From assembly GCF_030936135.1 (NCBI RefSeq), contig NC_082597.1, positions 76,242,495 through 76,306,494 on the forward strand: a DNA stretch of 64,000 nt, in the 5' to 3' direction. The position numbers and the translations under genes were made by a program. This document shows, piece by piece, positions 24,301 through 34,920 of this stretch (position 1 is its first letter; each line of letters begins with the position of its first letter). Source of the DNA: Gavia stellata. Its lineage: Eukaryota > Chordata > Aves > Gaviiformes > Gaviidae. Below the pieces are notes generated by a model. The model searched no databases and was not told the origin of the DNA. It was given only the letters and a program-made list of their open reading frames with translations.

Positions 24301-27300
24301 TCTGTCTAATTCTCAGCATTTGAGGATGCCAGTCCCCAGAATATACGAGGCATTGTAGGAGACTGTATCAACCTTTGTCAGAAGTGGCTCAACTTCCGGA
24401 TTTACAGGCACCCAGTGGCAGTATTGCTATAGGCAAGCTGGCCTCAACATCCCTGAAGGAGCACTGTGGCTAAAGTAGTATTCAGCAAGCAGGAAGACAC
24501 TGCAGTAAGAGCTTGTTTAACTGAGAAAAGAGTGCAAGACATAGAAGCACACCACAGACCAGTCACTAACATCTACCTAATATCAGAGCCCACTGCAAGA
24601 AGCCTCAGTTCTGCCACATGTCAGGCTGTGCTAACTAGCCACCTCTGTCCCAAGAGAGAGTGGTTGCCATTTTGCATGCATCACTTACTGTATACTTCCT
24701 AGCCAGAAATCCCAGATACAAGCAAGAAGCCTGAAGCATCAGCAGCTTGCTTATGTCACCACTCAAGGAAGACAAGTTTTCTCCTCTCCTCCTGTACTTA
24801 ACACAGTGCCACTGCCACATGTCTGGTACACCAGTGCTTCAGACTTACTTTAATGCCATTGGCTTTGATACTTTGCACCTCAGACATCTTCCGTATGTGG
24901 CTCATGAGTACCATCTCGGAAAGATCGTTCTCTGGTAAGAAGTACTGGTAGACATCATAGTGCAGACGCCACCTGGAATTCTGACCAGTCCCTGAATCAC
25001 AGGATGGTGGGTTTGCCCCTCTGCAATTAAAAAGAAGTCAACTACATGCCCAGCACAAGCTCCCAGATCTTAACATTAGTTTTGAGTTGGCAGTATTTGG
25101 CTTCTACTCTTCAGAAGTTAACACCAGCAACTAATTCAAACCTAGCCTGTAAATGCTTGTGAGCACTGACTATAGCAGGATTGCACAGAGCCACCCTGAC
25201 GCATTTACACTTAAGAGCCTTCCTATGAGTTGTCACTGTCACAGGAACCAGCACAAGAATCCCAAGAGGTCACAACAGCCAAAGATCACAGCCTCTGGTT
25301 TTTGTTTTTTTTTTTCTTTTTTTCTTCCCATGCATGCAACATATACAGCTCTGTCAAGAGGTATGAACACAGCCTTCCCCATTCCCTGCCTGGCACCTGT
25401 GACACCAGGCACCATTCAGGAAATAATGCCTTGTAACTTGAAGTCTTGATGTTAAACAAAACCCTAGTTCATTGTCTGCTTCAATACCAGTAAAGGAATT
25501 AAACCGGCTATAATACACAATTGCTCCTCAAACAGATTAAGTCATTACAAGAAGTGGGAAGATCCAGTATTTGCTGATTGCTTGCACATCTGAATTTGCA
25601 AGTTGCATAACGTCTCCCACAAAATGCAACTCTTAAGACTTATCTCATACGTTACCTCTCCCCCTCCCTTTTCCTCATTTCTTAGTTTCTTGCAGCAAAC
25701 AAGATTTCTGTCAGCTGCTGGATGCTCAGCCCTTCCAGCAGAATCTTGTTTTATGACCTTGTTCAAATGTAGGACAAGAAAGGTCTCACTGAGCACACTG
25801 AAGTTTTTCACATACCTGGTATAACCCAAATTTGCAGGAGCAAATTTGATGTGTATATCAACCAATGTATAGTCTAGGTAAATATTTGGATCCACTTCCA
25901 AGTCAAATTCTAGATTGCAGCCTCCAGGAATAGGATCTAGAACATAGAAAAGATAGTTAGCTGTAGTAGTTTTTAATTCCTCCTTACACAACACGAGAAA
26001 AGTTTTAAGACATCAGCAATGCATGTACTTGCAGGCATAGTCTGCTTGCAGAGCACAAAATAGTCAGGTTCTAGTCCTACAGACAACACAGGTGGTTTCA
26101 CTGCAATCTAAGATAGGTCCCAATACATATGCACAGCAGTTTTCTACTCTAAGGCTGGAGTCGTGCCAAGACAATACAGTACATCCTATACACAACTCGC
26201 AATTCAGCAGTGATACTAAACTTTTTCAGCCTGTTTCAAAATGATTTCTGGCATCTCCATCATATGTTTGCACCACATAAGAACATCACCTCTGAAAGGT
26301 CAACACTTCATTTCATAGTTAACTTGTAATAAGCAGAGCTGGTATCCCTTAACAAGTAGTAAGAACATACCTTTCTCCATATAGGGAATAGAGATAGCTG
26401 TGCTGAGCACCTGGCTAGCATCCAGCGACTGAAGGTACCATGTACATACGCTCTGTTGAGGCCGAAGGATGGAAACCAGTCCTTTGTCTACTCCAGTTCC
26501 TGAGCTGTTCACAGATGGATTCTGGACAGAAACAAATTATATAAACAAGCAGTTCTTGTCAAGAACATTTCCACCACAGCTTGATGTATTGCACAGGAGT
26601 CACACTCCTGCCACAAAACCTTCAGGGCACACATTTCAGTGCCAGTTGCCACAGATGAGGCATTCAGCCCTTAGCTAGCTGGTAGCTCAGAGCTGCAGAA
26701 AAGGGAGTGGCCTCTGACACCACACACTGCCTAGTTCAGGCTCAAAACCTCAAGTGATAAGTTTGAGACTATTAAGGAGTTAATAATCACAAGCAAATTG
26801 CAGAAAAATCTAGCTAGTTGAAGTCTACTGCTATACAGCAATGGAGTGGCTAGTAAAGGTATAAAATGATTGGGATACCCCTCACAAAAAGTTGTGAGAT
26901 GGCACTAAAGGGCATTCTGAGAACCAAAGTACAGAAGAACCTCACTACCTCCATCAGAATGGAGATGACTGTATGACAGCTGACTTAACACTAACCATGC
27001 CAGACAAATCCTTGGAGCCAGGTCAGCTACTGACCCAATGTCTACCAGCAACATCTCTTTCAGAACCAGGGGTCTTGAAGAAAGATCAGGCAGCAATGGC
27101 AGCGTCACACTTGCACAGCTGGCACAACCAACTGACCTCCAGTCAAGTCTATTTTTTAGCATGGAAAACGTGCTTTTGTCAAAGACAACCACAGTTATCT
27201 GAGGCAACACTGTAAGGAGGCACTTTGGACCTGGTAGCCTTTAAGGTCTGGCTCAGCTTCATGTTTCCAGAGGCAGGCCAGCCCTAAAAGCAGTACAGCC

Positions 27301-30300
27301 ATATTTACGCACCACTGTCCTTAGCCTGGTAAGGGTCTGAACTGACAGCAAAAAAATTCTACCACTGGTAAACAAAGACTGAATAGGCAAAACAGTAATG
27401 CTTTAACCCTGTAATCCTTGCTATTTCACCAGTACAAAGACAACTGAGCAGCTGTAACTTGCATTACAGGTTCTTCACCTCCTAAGCTTCCCAGGATACT
27501 TCTTGGCACTCCTTATATTCTCATTTGGAAAATACTGATGGGGAGAGGGAAACTGGATGATAGCTGTCAGACCTCCACCTACTACCTTCAGCTTAGTGTA
27601 CATTCTGCTCAAATACCACTTAAAGCCTCACAGCACCACAAAAACAGTATTTTAGATTGCATCCCAGTAATGAGAGGACAAACTGAGGCTAGCATATATC
27701 AGTTGGAATGCTTATTATTGTTGGCTAGAAGTAGCAGCCTTCACTGGAATACTATGGAGGAATTTCTCCATGTGCCACCAAAGGACAACTAGATTCAGGA
27801 CAAGGAGCTGGGGTAACAAGACATCATATCTGTAGTGGCTAGATCCAAGCCACACAAACAGCAGACAACTAAACTTTCCAAAGTGATCATGTTTAGCATA
27901 TAAGGTATCTGGCAAATACTTACCATGAATCTGTTTTTAATTTGACAAGCTGATGGATAGCAGTGAGCAGTCACATGTCAAAAGCACTACTTCCACCAAG
28001 AACAAAGAGCCTTGAAACATATTCAAGCCATCTCTGAAATTAGTTTACTATTCAGTCCTCCAAAATAGCAGCTATGGCGTAAGTACAAGAAAAGATTTCT
28101 GAAGCTAAAATAATACTGTTTAAGAGCCATGCAGGTAAGACATTCATATTATTTATCTAGCTTCAGTTCTATATTCCTATATGGACCAGAGCCAACTCCT
28201 TTGTTGAAAGAAAAGTAACACTTAAGAACAGAAGTGACACTTTTACCATACCTTATCAAAGGATATCACCACTTCACTTTGCTGGGCATGTACTTGAAAA
28301 ATGACAACAGTCACATTGCTTGCAATGTTCCTGATTACAGCTTCCACTGGATTGGTCTGGTTAAGTAGCACATTTCTGAATTTCCCCAAGGAGAGCTCAA
28401 GAAGACCTGCATTACAAAAAAAGGAAGACACTTTTTTATCCAGAGGGAAGCAATTACCAAGGGGAGCCTGGAAGCTTCCAGTAGCCCCATATTAGTCATC
28501 TGGGAATGGAGCAAGATGTTGTTTTATGCTACTCTCATCCTGTAAGCTGTAATAAGGTTTCAGAGACTACTATACACAGAGCTATATGTACAACAGACAC
28601 AGCTAGAGAACCCACCATGCAGCCTGACACTTACCTAAGCACTTGGAGCCAGACTTCCTGCTAGGAGCTCAGTATTTGATGCAGCTGAGCTCATCAACAA
28701 CAGACACTAGCTGCAGCTGACCAGCTACTGCCATCAACAGCAAGTAACATTCAGTAGAGTAAATAAAAGATGTAAGGACTGTTTGCTCTTTGGCAAAAAC
28801 AGGCAAGTACACTTGTATTAGCCAGCCAACTTGCACAATACCTGTTAGACTTCCTGGGTGAAATCCCAGACCATGGGAGCTGGAGTCAAATGCTATAAAC
28901 AGAGTCAAATCTGTAGTTTACATATGTATACTTTACCTACTTTCAGCTATTTCACATATATCTTTTCCTCCCACACTATTCTTAATTAGGACTGTTGGAC
29001 CCCGATTTCTGTATCTGGAAGTCTGACTAATTTTTCCAAGACACAACCAAGACTATTTCTTCTTATGATGAGCATAACCCCATGATCCACTGTCATTTTA
29101 ATTTAAAGAGAACCACATGACTTAGGATATGAGATTCTTTGAGAATCAGCTTTGGCTTGTCATTCAAGTCCTGCAAGAAAGCCTGGTTTCTCCTTGGACT
29201 GGACTCTTGAGGGACAGGGGATGTCAAGGGAGGAAAGAGAAGCAGCTGTACAGAAGCCACAAGATTCACTTTTGTTGGTGGTTAGCAGGCAGACTAGGTG
29301 CTTGCAGAGCATGCACAATGCCTTTCAGGTTTTTCCCCAAATTCCCCTGCATGCACCCACAGTAGCCCAGCAGACGTAAAACTTATCAAGCCTAAACACA
29401 TACACAGTACTTCCTCAATAAAGTTGCCTCTTCTAATGTAAAGGGTCAATACTGTCAAGTACTCCAACAAGAGCACAGAGTAATCAACAGCACCATCCCA
29501 TATACACCGTTGAATGGAAACCACCTGAGTCATCAGTAAAAACGGAAGGGATACACTCTTCTCATCCAAAAACCATACCCAGTACTCTAACTCCTTTCCT
29601 GTTATTCTTCATTGTCTCCTGCCAAGAATTGGCATCTTTGGCCATCTGCTTTGCCTCTTAATGATACGTAAACAGAGGTGAGCTCCTACCCTCATGCCTC
29701 CTCCACTCACCTCACAGTGGAGGAAGAAAGCAGAGGAAAGCCTAACACATCTCGTCTTGCTAACTTCAGCCCTTACATGCTCACCCCCAAAATTCAATTA
29801 ATACCAATACTGCATCACCAATAAAACCCCAGCTTAAATATGGGGATCATAAACCATCTAGGAGGAAAAAAAGATTCTCCATTTTTCTGTCCCATCATCT
29901 GCAGTTTGTGTTAAGGTAGAAAAAGTTTCTACTCCAAGTTTTCAAACAGTAATCAATGTAAAATTAGAGCTACAAAAAAGCTTTGTGTATTCTTCTGTTT
30001 CTGACAGAGTCCCTTGAGCAGCATACAGATATCCTCCCCTTCACAAGGCCTCTTTCCTCCTTAGCTCTTAAGTTCTACCAGAAGTGCAACTAGCAGTATG
30101 AATGCTAAAGAAAAGCATTCAAAAGGCACAGACTATATCTATGCACTCAAAAATTTGGAGTAAAAGCTTAGAAAGCAGGAAAAGTATTTTTCTTTGATCT
30201 TTAAGAACTTCTGCACAGTTTTCTGAACTGTAAGATGTTCACACTTCTATGCTCTTTTAAGGAAAAAGCTGAAACCATATACATCCTCTCTATGTTCTAC

Positions 30301-33300
30301 ATCAAGTGGAACAAAAACTGCATTGCTCTGTCTTGCTTCTCACCTCCACTCTGTACTCATACCCAGAGGCCTCTGCATAAATAAGAACAGATTTGTCAGC
30401 AAGACACACAGCCACTACTTCAACATGATCATGAGACTCTCAATGTCAGAGGCACTCTCTCAAGTTTAATTACTGTGGTAAATTAAGGCATGGTGTTCTA
30501 CATTGCTTTAGTGTTTGCATAACTGCTCCTAAAACAGTGCATGTGACATACATTTTAAAATCAAAGTCCGGACAGAAGAGCATAGACTCAGGGTGAAGAA
30601 CAAGAATGGCTACATACATCAGACAAGTATTTTTCAGCTTGTTCTTCACAGACAGGCTTGAAAGATGGCTAAAACGAGAGTTCACAAGTACTGCAGAGCA
30701 GCAGAACCTTCCAAGAAGTTTGCTGGAAGAGCAATTGCTACAAGGCCAGTGCCTTTCCATTTCTTTTTCTGTCATTTGACAAAGTCACTGGTGGTGCTCT
30801 GAGGCAGAAAAGGAGCACAGAGAGCAAGACAAATTAACTAACAATTCCTCAGGCCTATTGCTATCGCAAGTTCTCAGACAAGCATTAGACTACGTGAGCC
30901 ATACAGAGTTCAGTGTTGTCAAAGATGCTTTGAAGGACAGATACTGAGACCTCCATGAACACATAGTACCGGCCACAGCATGCAAGCTGCTTCTTTGGGC
31001 AAGCTTGATCTTACTGAAGGTAGCACACCAAACAGGACTGCATGTCCAGCAGCACATGCAGCAAAGATACCACCACAGAAGCGAGGTAGTTGACCCAACA
31101 AGTCAGGAACAAGATACAGGCATCCCAGCTTTTTTATTGCTTCAAACAGTGAAGGTCTGGAAACACCTTGCAAGGTGCCAGGCTAGCCCTTCTTCCTCGC
31201 CTCGTAGTATGATGGTCACCACACGTCAGAGTAGTTTTGGCTTAGATACAAGAGAGGAACCCTCACTACTACAGAGATTATCAACTGAAAACATACTTAA
31301 AGGAAGTCAGCATTGCTGAAACACAGCAAGAACAGAGCAAAGATGGAGTACTGAGCATGTATTACTTGGCATACTAGTACCACTAATACTAGAACAGAAG
31401 CACAGATATTCCAGTATATGAAAGGGAACTGATGAACAGAGGTGGACAACAGTCCACTCTGTCACTCCACATTCTATCTTTTCTCCCACATGAAGGGCAA
31501 AACCAGTAAAGACAGCAAAGGAATTAAACCTCTTGGAGCTCTTCTGATATCAAAAGTCCTTATCCCTAACTCTAAGCAACAAGATAATCAACTCTACAGA
31601 GGCTCAGCACTTATCCCTTCCCTGTGACATGCAGTTCCCTCAACAAGCAACATGCAGCTTGAACCATTTCCATTGTGCTGATTCAGTGCCAAGCTCTCAG
31701 CTCATTTGATGCTTTAAGTAAACCACATTTCCGGCTCCAATAGTCAAGTGTCATTCCTCATCACCAATAAACAGTTAACCATACAAGGTTATACACACAC
31801 CTAGCAGCCCAATTTCTGTTAAGAGATACAACTGAAAAAATGCCACTGCTGCCCACACAGGAACAGTCTTTACCTAGAGCCATGCTCAAACAGCATGCTT
31901 GCCTCAAAGAGGTTCTCTACAGTCAGAGAAAATGCATTTCTACTCTGTGCCAACCAACTTGCAGTGGTTATGCAGAATAACCTTATGTAAGCTTTAGAGG
32001 TAAGAAGAACCTTCCAGCATAGGGAGTATGTCAACAAGTAGTCACATGAAGATGTTTAATGGGGATTAAATGCAAGCTCAGACTGAAAACTAGTTTGAGT
32101 AAGGAAAACATGAGTATACAGTTACTTAACAGAATAAAGCCAGCAGCCATATTATATCAGACCTGTAAGGCCTGATGTCCTGCTACAAGGTCTGTCTTCC
32201 CACACTAGCAAAACCCCAAATAAAGACACCACCCACCCCCAAAAGAAGCAAGAAGATTTATGCAAACTTCTAAACTTTAATTGCATGTGTATGAGACTCA
32301 GCACAGTTTGATGCTTAAAGTTGACAGTGCCACAGAATGTAGCTTGCCAAACTGCACCACTCCCATCCCAGAAGACTATTCTGTTCACCAAGATAGAGAT
32401 GTCATGTGGTCTTCTACAGTCTGAAAAGTGAGGGAAGAAGTACCCATATCTCAGCTGCTTACAGTTTTATTAATCCACTTTGCTCATCAGCCAGAGCACA
32501 GAAGACCTGGCCACAGTCCCATTGCTGGCACCGTTAAGATGTCACTTGTGCATCTGGGTAATAATGCTTCAAGATGCAAGTGACCAGCTGTCCAATATGT
32601 TCAGATAGCTGAATAGCTTTGTGTGAACATCTTATTGTAAGTGTTGTCTCTGCATAGACTAAACAGCTAGAACAAACCAAGTTCATCCAGATAAGCTCCC
32701 TTCACGAAAAGGGCAGTGCTCAATCCTGATTACACTATAAATTCACTTCAGTTTTTCCAATGCTAAGCAACCTGGTTTGGATGTAGCAAACAAGGCCAGT
32801 TGTACTCCTACTTCATGAAGGCAGAACTCCCTGGGAGGTAACAAACATGACATACAAAACACTTCTGCACAAATACTAAGTTGGAAGAGCTGCAGCCCAT
32901 CAGAACCCCAGAAAGGTAATATAGGCCATCATGCACAGATTTTACTTATCAGCACTTTTAAAATGAAGCAGGATCTTCTGGTATTAGGAGATAGCAGAGC
33001 CCATCCCTGCAAACCTGCGTGTCCGAGACTGAATAACCACAAGACAATTTCAAATAAGTGAACCATTAAGCAAGTGTCCTTGTTTAAAGGGCCTAATGAT
33101 CAGCTAGACATTAGTACACTAATTTCACAGCTTATTAGCTTTTCATGAAGAAAATACTTTCCCCCTCCACCCTCAAATCTGCAAGGAAATACAGCTACAG
33201 GCTCCTTCAAGGCAAAGCAGTTAGCTTAGTCACATATTCATTCTGCCTTTTTACACACTGTAAAAAAATTGCTCAACACATGACCCATTTTCAATCAAGT

Positions 33301-34600
33301 CTGTGACACAAATCACTTGTCAGCATCTTTTAATATAAACATTAAGGTCTAAGAACATTGAGCCTTCATTCTCAGACCTGCTTGCCACCATCAGGTGCCA
33401 GGACTAAGCTTCTAGGGCCTGCAACACTTGGCTCTCCATTAAGATCTTGGAGATGAGACTGGGGTGAGGGGGGAAAAAAGTCTACAACACTCGAGACTGA
33501 TTCCAAACGCTGTCCTGCAGCCTTGCAAAGTATCCCAAGAGTAGATTTCTCCTTTTGGACAGTTAAGCTTCATTAGAGGCAAGTTTAAAAAGAGAAGAAA
33601 AACTAAGAAGAGGAGGTTTACATCAGCCCTAACATAAGGGACTGCTTACTTATCTCTGAAAGGAAACCCATTATTTTTTCCTTTATTTGAACAGATAAGA
33701 GTTTAACAAAAAAAAAAAAGCAGCTGTTAAATCTTCACAAGCTATGCTCATTACAGTACACTTACCTCTGGATACTTATTTTAGTCACATGCAGGAACAC
33801 AGGGGAATTACAAAAAAAATCCATGCCAAATAAAGTCAAATTACATCAGCACAGCCAACAAGTAATTTTAGGAACCAAGCTCCAAATTCTAGGGTGTTTT
33901 GCTTATTTCCTTAATTTTATAAGGACAATGGTTTTCAACGCACAATTTGCAGGGTGCTGGGAACCCACGACCACCTGTATGTGGTCAAAAAAAAAAATCC
34001 CACTATTAACCTTGTTCCCTTTCTCATATAAACTCACAGGTAGCAAACGCCACCTTGTTTCCTTAGAAGAATACAACTCTACGCCAGACTTTTCAGCCTG
34101 TACCATACCCCTGCAACAGCATAGTAAAAATTAGTCCAGCTGATCCATGTAAGAGCTACAAGGATGGCGTTCATAGCAATTAAGCTCTAAAAAAAAAGAG
34201 GTATTAAAAAAAAGGGGGGGGGATGAGTTCTCCCTACCCACATCAGAGATTAAGATAACCACATATATAAATATAAAAAAAACTCTCCTCCAGCTCCGCA
34301 GATAGCTGTATCTTCGCTTTGATCTTCACTCTTCCTCAGCCCCCGAGACAGCAGCAGGTCGCCCCCCCATCGCCTGGGACACCCCCCCCAAAAGGCTCTG
34401 CGGGCCCTTTCCCCTCCATCCTGCTAGATACCAACCCGTCCAAAAACACCCTCTCCCCGCTACAAGCCGGGCTCCACCGGCCGCTTAATGGCGGCCACGG
34501 CCGCCACGGCTCCCCCTTCCCCGCACTCACCTGAGGCACCGCCATGGCGCAGGACCCCCAGGAGCCCCAAGAGCACCACGGCGCAAGGAGGGAGCCGCAT
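18105..34600 (-). CDS. TM7SF3: TM7SF3 (transmembrane 7 superfamily member 3), spliced, 12 coding exons, 563 aa
   Basis: Twelve minus-strand exons join to 1692 nt, or 563 residues plus stop. The human protein is about 570. Every junction is GT-AG and keeps phase. Residues 1-21 are a hydrophobic signal peptide. The ectodomain (about 22-285) carries N-glycosylation sequons NQT, NVT, NSS, NTS and NCS, and the conserved runs DPNIYLDY, FAPANLGY, RWRLHYDVYQYFLPENDL and SLPGQGVIYNVIVWDP. Seven membrane segments lie at about 290-309, 313-332, 340-362, 366-388, 398-419, 426-446 and 477-497. The cytosolic tail contains the conserved LDPSHHIPPLRER and ends in ERTPLLL. Family knowledge: TM7SF3 is a p53-responsive protein that dampens ER and cytokine stress and supports beta-cell survival; its ligand is unsettled. 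It lies head-to-head with MED21 and tail-to-tail with FGFR1OP2. No break was seen. Confidence 0.97.
18869..19031 (-). CDS. TM7SF3: TM7SF3 coding exon 11 (membrane segment 6)
   Basis: Acceptor at 19032-19033, donor GTGAGT below 18869. It encodes LNILASGIVGSYAVVLAIAC onward to TNVPFQTN. Confidence 0.94.
19402..19499 (-). CDS. TM7SF3: TM7SF3 coding exon 10 (membrane segment 5)
   Basis: Acceptor at 19500-19501, donor GTAAGT below 19402. It encodes DYRVFRDDVVFWVTFSSVAL then MIPVLFVGCPRI. The acceptor was chosen by phase with exon 9, giving FFTPLG-DYRVF. Confidence 0.93.
20836..20988 (-). CDS. TM7SF3: TM7SF3 coding exon 9 (membrane segments 3 and 4)
   Basis: Acceptor at 20989-20990, donor GTATGC below 20836. 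It encodes two hydrophobic spans separated by WWRFG, with the conserved GLVLGFL and FFTPLG at the end. Confidence 0.95.
21710..21790 (-). CDS. TM7SF3: TM7SF3 coding exon 8 (second membrane segment)
   Basis: Acceptor at 21791-21792, donor GTGAGT below 21710. The 81-nt exon encodes LFFMGFIFAGFFFFVFITRA then TGLGYD. Confidence 0.95.
22224..22310 (-). CDS. TM7SF3: TM7SF3 coding exon 7 (first membrane segment)
   Basis: Acceptor at 22311-22312, donor GTACTG below 22224. It encodes KLSTKVFFTALAVLGLFTCF then CGHRFWKT. This is membrane span 1 and the first loop. Confidence 0.95.
23587..23764 (-). CDS. TM7SF3: TM7SF3 coding exon 6 (residues 224-282)
   Basis: Acceptor at 23765-23766, donor GTAAGT below 23587. 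It encodes MLTLTTDDKTNVYFSSLPGQ onward with the near-invariant VIYNVIVWDP and sequons NTS and NCS. Confidence 0.95.
24849..25020 (-). CDS. TM7SF3: TM7SF3 coding exon 5 (residues 166-223)
   Basis: Acceptor at 25021-25022, donor GTAAGT below 24849. It encodes GANPPSCDSGTGQNSRWRLH onward, including YDVYQYFLPENDL, and ends in phase 0. Confidence 0.95.
25816..25936 (-). CDS. TM7SF3: TM7SF3 coding exon 4 (residues 126-165)
   Basis: Acceptor at 25937-25938, donor GTATGT below 25816. It encodes DPIPGGCNLEFDLEVDPNIY onward to FAPANLGYT and ends two bases into an Arg codon. Confidence 0.95.
26371..26521 (-). CDS. TM7SF3: TM7SF3 coding exon 3 (residues 76-125)
   Basis: Acceptor at 26522-26523, donor GTATGT below 26371. 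It encodes NPSVNSSGTGVDKGLVSILR onward, including the conserved CTWYL. It ends one base into an Asp codon. Confidence 0.95.
28252..28406 (-). CDS. TM7SF3: TM7SF3 coding exon 2 (residues 24-75)
   Basis: Acceptor (plus-strand CT at 28407-28408), donor GTATGG below 28252. It encodes LLELSLGKFRNVLLNQTNPV onward to ISFDK, with sequons NQT and NVT. Confidence 0.95.
28407..34530 (-). other. TM7SF3: TM7SF3 intron 1
   Basis: A 6.1-kb intron, the longest of the gene. No repeat of a family I know and no credible reading frame was found. A C-rich and A-rich low-complexity zone lies at about 34180-34390, next to the CpG island. Confidence 0.7.
34531..34600 (-). CDS. TM7SF3: TM7SF3 coding exon 1 (signal peptide)
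   Basis: The ATG (plus-strand CAT at 34598-34600) has G at position -3, a good Kozak base. It encodes MRLPPCAVVLLGLLGVLRHG, a cleavable signal sequence, then GAS plus one base, with donor GTGAGT just below 34531. The exon is GC-rich and lies in a CpG island. Confidence 0.93.
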
Positions 34601-34663
34601 GGCGCTGCGAAGGGAAGGGAAGACGAGGCTGAGAGCGGGCCAGGGCGGTTAGGAAGGGCTTGG

Positions 34664-34737
34664 GCCGGGCGGGTCCTGTGAGGCGGCGCAGCGCCCGCCT
34701 TCGCGGGCGCTGCGCCGCCTCACAGGACCCGCCCGGC
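34664..34737. repeat. Perfect 35-bp inverted repeat with 4-base loop
   Basis: The left arm 34664-34698 is the exact reverse complement of the right arm 34703-34737. The spacer is CTTC at 34699-34702, and pairing breaks at 34663/34738. The arms are about 80% G+C and include GGGTCCTGTGAGGCGGCGCA. It starts 64 bases upstream of the TM7SF3 ATG (minus strand), so it lies in the promoter or 5' UTR. It may be a real hairpin or cruciform sequence, or a fold-back artefact of sequencing or assembly in a GC-rich island. Confidence 0.95.
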
Positions 34738-34739
34738 AG

Positions 34740-34771
34740 AGGCCGCTCCCGCCACAGGCCGCTCCCGCCAC
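34740..34771. repeat. Tandem duplication, 16 bp x 2
   Basis: AGGCCGCTCCCGCCAC occurs at 34740-34755 and again at 34756-34771 without a mismatch, directly beside the inverted repeat in the TM7SF3 CpG island. Confidence 0.9.
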
Positions 34772-34920
34772 TCTTCACCCACCTGCGCGAGACGCCTGAG
34801 GGAACAGCTCCAACCGCCGCCCCCAACGGCTTTTATCCTCCCAAGCCGCCGTCCGCCGGCTGTGTGGCTGTTACTGGGGCGGCCGAGGGGCTTGAGAAGG
34901 TTTCCAGGTGGAGGTGGGGA

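Larger units (their letters stand above)
18368..28251 (-). other. TM7SF3: TM7SF3 introns 2 to 11
   Basis: The sequence between exons 2 and 12 consists of introns from about 0.4 to 1.7 kb. I saw no transposon, RNA gene or nested gene in them. Notable only are a (TA) tract near 19318-19329 and a T-rich run near 25300-25322. Confidence 0.7.
34310..34920. promoter_or_regulatory. TM7SF3: CpG-rich promoter region of TM7SF3
   Basis: G+C and CpG rise sharply against the AT-rich flanks. TM7SF3 exon 1 (34531-34600) sits inside, and no TATA box is visible. The segment includes the 35-bp inverted repeat (34664-34737) and a 16-bp tandem duplication (34740-34771). Boundaries are by eye. Confidence 0.75.
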
